NCBI GenBank assembly: GCA_963825585.1
Contig: CAWGTX010000006.1
Span: 558,001 to 622,000, forward strand
Direction: 5' to 3'
Length of the DNA stretch: 64,000 nucleotides
DNA from: JAOUGY01 sp963825585
GTDB taxonomy: Bacteria > Actinomycetota > Acidimicrobiia > Spongiisociales > ZC4RG35
In this document: positions 60,266-64,000 of the stretch, piece by piece
Numbering within the stretch: position 1 is the stretch's first letter
Layout: each line of letters starts with the position of its first letter
Position numbers and translations under genes: made by a program
Notes under the pieces: generated by a model
Database searches by the model: none
Told to the model about the DNA's origin: nothing
What the model saw: the letters and a program-made list of their open reading frames with translations, nothing else

Positions 60266-61042
60266 TCAGGCTTCGGTGCCCGCCGGAGCGGCCGCCTCGA
60301 GCTCGGCTGCGGCGGCCTCTTCGAAGACGGCCTCCGCTTCCGGCTGACCCTTCTTCGATGCACCTTCACGACCCTCGCGAATCGAGGCGGCGAGCGCCAT
60401 GGCGATCAGCTCGGCGGACCGGATCGCATCGTCGTTGCCCGGGATCACCAGGTCGACGGCATCGGGATCACAGTTGGAGTCGACCAACGCCAGAACCCGG
60501 AGGCCAAGGCGCTGTGCCTCTTTGACAGCAGTGTGCTCGGTGTTCACATCGACGATGAACACGGCGTCGGGGACGCGCGTCAGCCCGGCGACACCACCGA
60601 GGTTGGCGGTGAGCTTCTCGAGCTCACGACGGAGGCGCAGGCGCTCCTTCTTGTGGCGGGCCTGCATCTCGCCGGTCTCCTCCATGCGCTGCAGCTCTTT
60701 CATGTAGAAGATGCGCTTCTGGATGGTGGCGAAGTTGGTGAGCATGCCGCCCAGCCAGCGGTAGTTGACATACGGCATACCGGCGTACTCGGCTGCCGCC
60801 TGGACGGCCGTTGCGGCCTGCTTCTTGGTGCCCACGAACAGCAGGATTCCGCCGTTCGCCGACAGCTGCCGTGCGTACTCACAGGCATCGGCGACCTGGG
60901 TGACGGTCTGTCGCAGGTCGATGATGTGGATGCCGTTTCGTTCTCCGTAGATGAATGGTGCCATCTTCGGGTTCCAGCGCCGAGTCTGATGCCCGAAATG
61001 GACACCGGCCTCGAGCAGCTGCTTCATCGTGACTCCGGCCAC
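60266..61042 (-). CDS. rpsB: 30S ribosomal protein S2
   Basis: A 258-residue S2 starting with GTG at 61042 (AGVTMKQLLEAGVHFGHQTRRWNPKM) after AGGAG. The protein has FIYGERNGIHIIDLRQTV and VPDAVFIVDVNTEHTAVKEAQRLGL. The C-terminus has an Ala/Glu-rich tail. It is the first gene of the rpsB-tsf-pyrH-frr-cdsA-dxr cluster. Confidence 0.96.
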   Translation of the reverse strand: MAGVTMKQLLEAGVHFGHQTRRWNPKMAPFIYGERNGIHIIDLRQTVTQVADACEYARQLSANGGILLFVGTKKQAATAVQAAAEYAGMPYVNYRWLGGMLTNFATIQKRIFYMKELQRMEETGEMQARHKKERLRLRRELEKLTANLGGVAGLTRVPDAVFIVDVNTEHTAVKEAQRLGLRVLALVDSNCDPDAVDLVIPGNDDAIRSAELIAMALAASIREGREGASKKGQPEAEAVFEEAAAAELEAAAPAGTEA

Positions 61043-61188
61043 GTCTGCTCCTTCTGGTTGATTCCTCCGCCTCAGATCCGCAGGACGGACCCACCTCAAA
61101 CCGAGCAGTACTCGACCAGAGAGGTGCACGAGGCGTGCGTGATGAGGGCAGTGTATCGAGCGCACGGGTGGAGGGGCGAATCAGAGCG

Positions 61189-61306
61189 CTGCTGCTGGCT
61201 CCTGGCTGCTGGCCACTGGGGTCGCTCAGCACGGTATGTGGGCGAACTGCGGCGGCGAGCGATCAGAGGCGTAGAGCCAAGGAGTCAGAAGCCAAGCAGC
61301 CAGCAG
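61189..61306. repeat. Heptamer element with inverted arms
   Basis: GCTGCTGGCTCCTGGCTGCTGG (61191-61212) faces AGTCAGAAGCC and AAGCAGCCAGCAGC (61283-61306) across a core of about 70 bp. The right arm directly touches the whiG stop codon. Confidence 0.85.
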
Positions 61307-62095
61307 CTATCTGTACGACGGCTCGGTCATCCTGTTGCGGAGACTCATCACGCTCTTGGCGTGGATCTGGCACACCCGGGACTCGGTGACGCCGAGGACG
61401 TCGCCGATTTCGGCCAAGGTGAGACCTTCGTAGTAGTAGAGAGTGAGCACCAGTCGCTCGCGGTCGGGTAGCCGATTGATGGCGTCGGCCAGAACACGGC
61501 GGGTCTCTTCCTTCTGGAAGGCCGCCTCCGGACCTGCGCCCATGGGGTCGGCCACCATGTCGCCGAGTGAGTTGCTGGAATCCGGCGACAGGATCTCGTC
61601 GAGCGCCACGATTCCCAGGTTGGAGATCTCGGCGAGAGCGTCGCGGAGATCGTCGACCGAACTGCCCATGTGGCGGGCGAGTTCCTCGTCGCTCGGGGTC
61701 CGCTGCAGACGATGCTCGAGTTCGGCCATCGACCGTTCGATCTCCCGAGCCCTGGCCCGCACCGAACGTGGCACCCAGTCCATCGCCCGGAGCTCGTCGA
61801 GGATGGCGCCTTTGATCCGGTTGATGGCGTAGGTCTCGAACTTGAAGCCACGCTCGGGCTCGAACTTGTCGATGGCGTCGATCAATCCGAAGATTCCGTA
61901 GGAGACGAGGTCGGACTGGTCGACGTTGCGGGGCAGTCCGACGCCGACGCGGCCGGCGACGAACTTGACGAGCGGCGAGTACTGGATGATCAGCGCTTCG
62001 CGGGTTCGCTCGTCTCCGGTGGACTTGAACCGTTCCCACATAACCGACACGTCGTCGGTTGGCGCCGGGTCACGCCCGTGGGTGGCTGCGGTCAT
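61307..62095 (-). CDS. whiG: RNA polymerase sigma factor, WhiG/FliA family
   Basis: A 262-residue group 3 sigma factor. Region 2 (IIQYSPLVKFVAGRVGVGLPRNVDQSDLVSYGIFGLIDAIDKFEP) and region 4 (RERLVLTLYYYEGLTLAEIGDVLGVTESRVCQIHAKSVMSLR) are complete. Such factors drive motility or sporulation regulons. No flagellar gene is in the window. Its 5' end overlaps the xerC 3' end by 26 bp. Confidence 0.92.
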   Translation of the reverse strand: MTAATHGRDPAPTDDVSVMWERFKSTGDERTREALIIQYSPLVKFVAGRVGVGLPRNVDQSDLVSYGIFGLIDAIDKFEPERGFKFETYAINRIKGAILDELRAMDWVPRSVRARAREIERSMAELEHRLQRTPSDEELARHMGSSVDDLRDALAEISNLGIVALDEILSPDSSNSLGDMVADPMGAGPEAAFQKEETRRVLADAINRLPDRERLVLTLYYYEGLTLAEIGDVLGVTESRVCQIHAKSVMSLRNRMTEPSYR

Positions 62096-62963
62096 AAGTG
62101 GCCTTGAGGTGCTCGCGAGTCACTGAAGTGTAAATCTGAGTCGTGTCGAGGGCAATGTGTCCAAGAAGCTCCTGCACACTTCGCAGGTCCGCTCCCCCCT
62201 CCAACAGATGCGTTGCGAATGAGTGTCGCACGGCATGGGGGAAGGTGCCAAACCTACGGGCGACGATGCGCCTGATTCCGCGGGTGTCGAGGGCGCCGCC
62301 GCGCTCGCCGACCCACAGTGCGTCACCTGCCTGGGGCCTGGCCATCGCCGGGCGACCGACCTCGAGCCACGCCTGTACCGCAACCTGTGCAGGCCGTCCG
62401 ATCGGAAGAGCCCGCTCTTTCGACCCTTTGCCCATCACCGTGACCATGGCCGTGCGCGACATCTGACCCACTCGGAGTGAGGCCAGTTCAGAAACGCGCA
62501 TGCCGGTCGAGTACATCAGCTCGAGGATGGCGCGGTCCCGGAGTTCGAGGGGTTCATCACCGTCGATGGCCTCGAGTCCCGATGTCACAAGACGAGCGGG
62601 CAGTGCATGCGGAAGTGGCTTGGGCAGCCGGCTCCGGGCGAGACCCGCCGCCGGGTTGGCGATGAGTGTGCGGTGGCGAACCGCATCGTCGAAGAACGCT
62701 CGTATTGCCGACGCCTTGCGGGCCATCGTCGTCCTGGCGTAGTCCCGCTCGTCGAGGTCGGCGAGGAATCGGCGCACGATCTTGCGGTCGATGCCCTCGA
62801 TCGAGTCACAACCGACCCGAGCGGAGAAGCCGAAGAACTGCCCAAGGTCCGAGCGGTAGGCACCGATGGTGTGGGATGACAGGCCGCGTTGGCTCTCGAG
62901 GCGAGAGAGATAGGACTCGACGTGTTCAAACGCCCATTCCGGTACGCGGGGAGGATCGGCCAC
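62070..62963 (-). CDS. xerC: Tyrosine recombinase XerC-like
   Basis: A 297-residue tyrosine recombinase. The N-terminal SAM-like DNA-binding domain (HTIGAYRSDLGQFFGF) precedes the catalytic domain with Arg in STGMRVSELASL, HxxR in HAVRHSFATHLLE, His in LLGHIALDTT and the nucleophile Tyr in TTQIYTSVTREHL. It resolves chromosome dimers at dif. The position after dprA and before whiG is typical of actinobacteria. Confidence 0.92.
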   Translation of the reverse strand: MADPPRVPEWAFEHVESYLSRLESQRGLSSHTIGAYRSDLGQFFGFSARVGCDSIEGIDRKIVRRFLADLDERDYARTTMARKASAIRAFFDDAVRHRTLIANPAAGLARSRLPKPLPHALPARLVTSGLEAIDGDEPLELRDRAILELMYSTGMRVSELASLRVGQMSRTAMVTVMGKGSKERALPIGRPAQVAVQAWLEVGRPAMARPQAGDALWVGERGGALDTRGIRRIVARRFGTFPHAVRHSFATHLLEGGADLRSVQELLGHIALDTTQIYTSVTREHLKATYDRSHPRA

Positions 62964-63001
62964 GTCCCGATGCTACGCCGCCACTCGATGATGGCGCGGG
63001 A

Positions 63002-63973
63002 TCATGCCCCTCGCCGGCGGGATGACTCCCTGACCACCCCATCGACCAGATGAACCTCTCCCGCTGCTTGCAGCCCTAACACGTCGACCATCACGCCGGC
63101 GATGTCCTTGCCACTTCCGACCGCCAGCTCCTCGATCGTGGCGGGGAGGAGCGCCATGAGCCCTGAACGTTGCGTCGACGGGGACGGCGACGGACCGAGC
63201 CAGAACTCGATGGTCTCGACCAGGTCGTCGAGCGTGGCGATCGGATGGGCACCGTCGCGGATGAGGAGGTTGCACCCGGCCGAAGTGGCCCGGTCGATGT
63301 CACCGGGCACCGCCATGACCTCACGGCCCTGGGCGACAGCCACATGGGCGGTGATGAGCGCCCCGCTCCGTACGGCGGCCTCGACCACGATCACCACCGA
63401 CGCCAAACCCGAGATGATTCGGTTTCGGAACGGGAACCTCCACGGTTCGGGAGCGATGCCCGGTCCGAACTCGGAGACGACTCCGCCTCCCGACTCGAGG
63501 ATCCGCTCTCCGAGCCGCCGATTGCCGCGGGGATACCACACGTCTATTCCACTTCCCAGCACCGCCACTGCGCTGCCGCCCACCTCGAGGCACCCCTCGT
63601 GGGCAGCGGCGTCGACGCCCAATGCCAGGCCGCTGACGACGGGCCATCCCGCTCCGCCCACGGTCCGACCGATACGACGCGCCAACTCGAGCCCGTACCG
63701 GGTGGCCCTCCGGCTGCCGACGATTGCCACCGCCGGACCCGGTGGAATGGACCCTCGGACGAACAACCATGGCGGGGCATCGGGCAGCGAGGCGAGTTGC
63801 ATCGGTAGCTCACCGACGGTCAGGAAGCTGACGCCTTCGACCGGCCACCGCTTCGTGGGATCGGGGCACGAGGCGATCTCGGATCTGATGGCAGGTCCAC
63901 CCGCCAGGAGTACCCGCCTTATCCGGTCGGGATTCGAGCCGAGCAGCGCCAGGTCGAGCAATGGGGTCACCAT
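63002..63973 (-). CDS. dprA: DNA-processing protein DprA
   Basis: A 323-residue DprA/Smf protein. The Rossmann-like core is intact: AIVGSRRATRYGLELARRIG, VSGLALGVDAAAHEGCLEVGG, VLGSGIDVWYPRGNRRLGERIL, RNRIISGLASVVIVVEAAVRSGALITAHVA and the ALITAHVAVAQGREVMAVPG end. A C-terminal winged-helix-like part follows. It loads RecA on incoming single-stranded DNA. The start MVTPLLDL follows GGGAGG. Confidence 0.93.
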   Translation of the reverse strand: MVTPLLDLALLGSNPDRIRRVLLAGGPAIRSEIASCPDPTKRWPVEGVSFLTVGELPMQLASLPDAPPWLFVRGSIPPGPAVAIVGSRRATRYGLELARRIGRTVGGAGWPVVSGLALGVDAAAHEGCLEVGGSAVAVLGSGIDVWYPRGNRRLGERILESGGGVVSEFGPGIAPEPWRFPFRNRIISGLASVVIVVEAAVRSGALITAHVAVAQGREVMAVPGDIDRATSAGCNLLIRDGAHPIATLDDLVETIEFWLGPSPSPSTQRSGLMALLPATIEELAVGSGKDIAGVMVDVLGLQAAGEVHLVDGVVRESSRRRGA

Positions 63974-64000
63974 GCCTCCCGAAACGAGGACGCCTCGGCC
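63967..64000 (-). CDS. C-terminal tip of an upstream gene (comM-like), partial
   Basis: In the frame that overlaps the dprA start, the minus strand reads AEASSFREAW and then TGA. This resembles the end of ComM-type Mg-chelatase family proteins (AEALSYR), which usually precede dprA. Only about ten codons are in the window, so the call rests on position and a short match. Confidence 0.4.
   Translation of the reverse strand, partial: AEASSFREAW

Overview
The window is a 64 kb piece of high-GC chromosome in which coding runs mainly on the minus strand. It suggests an actinobacterium, most likely of the Acidimicrobiia or a neighbouring lineage. The reasons are a WhiG-type sigma factor next to xerC and dprA, GTG starts and ATGA/GTGA overlaps throughout, a class F sortase with a DUF4397 surface protein, and two cytochromes P450. 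No rRNA, tRNA or CRISPR was seen.

Layout. 1-3.9 kb: response regulator fragment, C-N hydrolase, an RNase HI fused to a SLOG-like domain, class F sortase and its likely substrate. 4-10.2 kb: a membrane-anchored gluzincin, then a decaying polysaccharide locus (Wzz/CpsD-like protein without a P-loop, sulfotransferase, kinase-like protein, frameshifted flippase, WecG/TagA remnant). 10.2-12.9 kb: ettA and a large GC-rich tandem array. 13-35.1 kb: an accessory catabolic island, described below. 35.1-35.9 kb: repeats. 35.9-50 kb: housekeeping genes pnp, rpsO, sdaA, ridA, ribF, truB, nrnA, rbfA, DUF503, infB, nusA, rimP, serC, fdhD. 50.3-64 kb: truncated htpX, proS, ispG (frameshifted), rseP, dxr, cdsA, frr, pyrH, tsf, rpsB, whiG, xerC, dprA and the tail of a comM-like gene.

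The catabolic island is the main discovery. A minus-strand operon of nine tightly packed genes (29563 down to 20843) encodes a glutamine-synthetase-like ligase, three classes of bacterial microcompartment shell protein (BMC-P, BMC-H, BMC-T), an aldehyde dehydrogenase of the EutE/PduP/AdhE type, an opine-dehydrogenase-like enzyme, a malate/lactate dehydrogenase with an extra N-terminal domain, a Lys/Arg-rich coiled-coil protein and a nitrilase broken by an IS630-type element. Around it lie a covalent-flavin amine oxidase, an APC permease, RidA, a split glutamate-synthase/N-methylglutamate-synthase (GlxBCD/MgsABC type), a GntR regulator, two P450s and a class I amidotransferase. Four copies of a 15-bp palindrome (consensus TGNATACAGTATNCA) sit before gntR/ridA, the permease, glxBCD, and between the ligase and the oxidase. 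I infer a GntR-controlled amine-degradation system in which amines may be gamma-glutamylated and an aldehyde is handled inside a shell. The substrate is not known.

A second theme is repeats. At least ten gaps contain tandem 7-bp repeats of different sequence (GGCTTCT, GGCTGCT, GAGCGAG, CTACGTT, AGAACGC, AACGCCG and others). They often form two inverted arms around a core, abut stop codons, and are absent from the divergent promoter gaps. Another family has a unit of about 121 bp with G6/C6 tracts and forms arrays at 12.2-12.9 kb and 35.3-35.8 kb. Several broken genes (htpX, ispG 3' end) lie next to these repeats.
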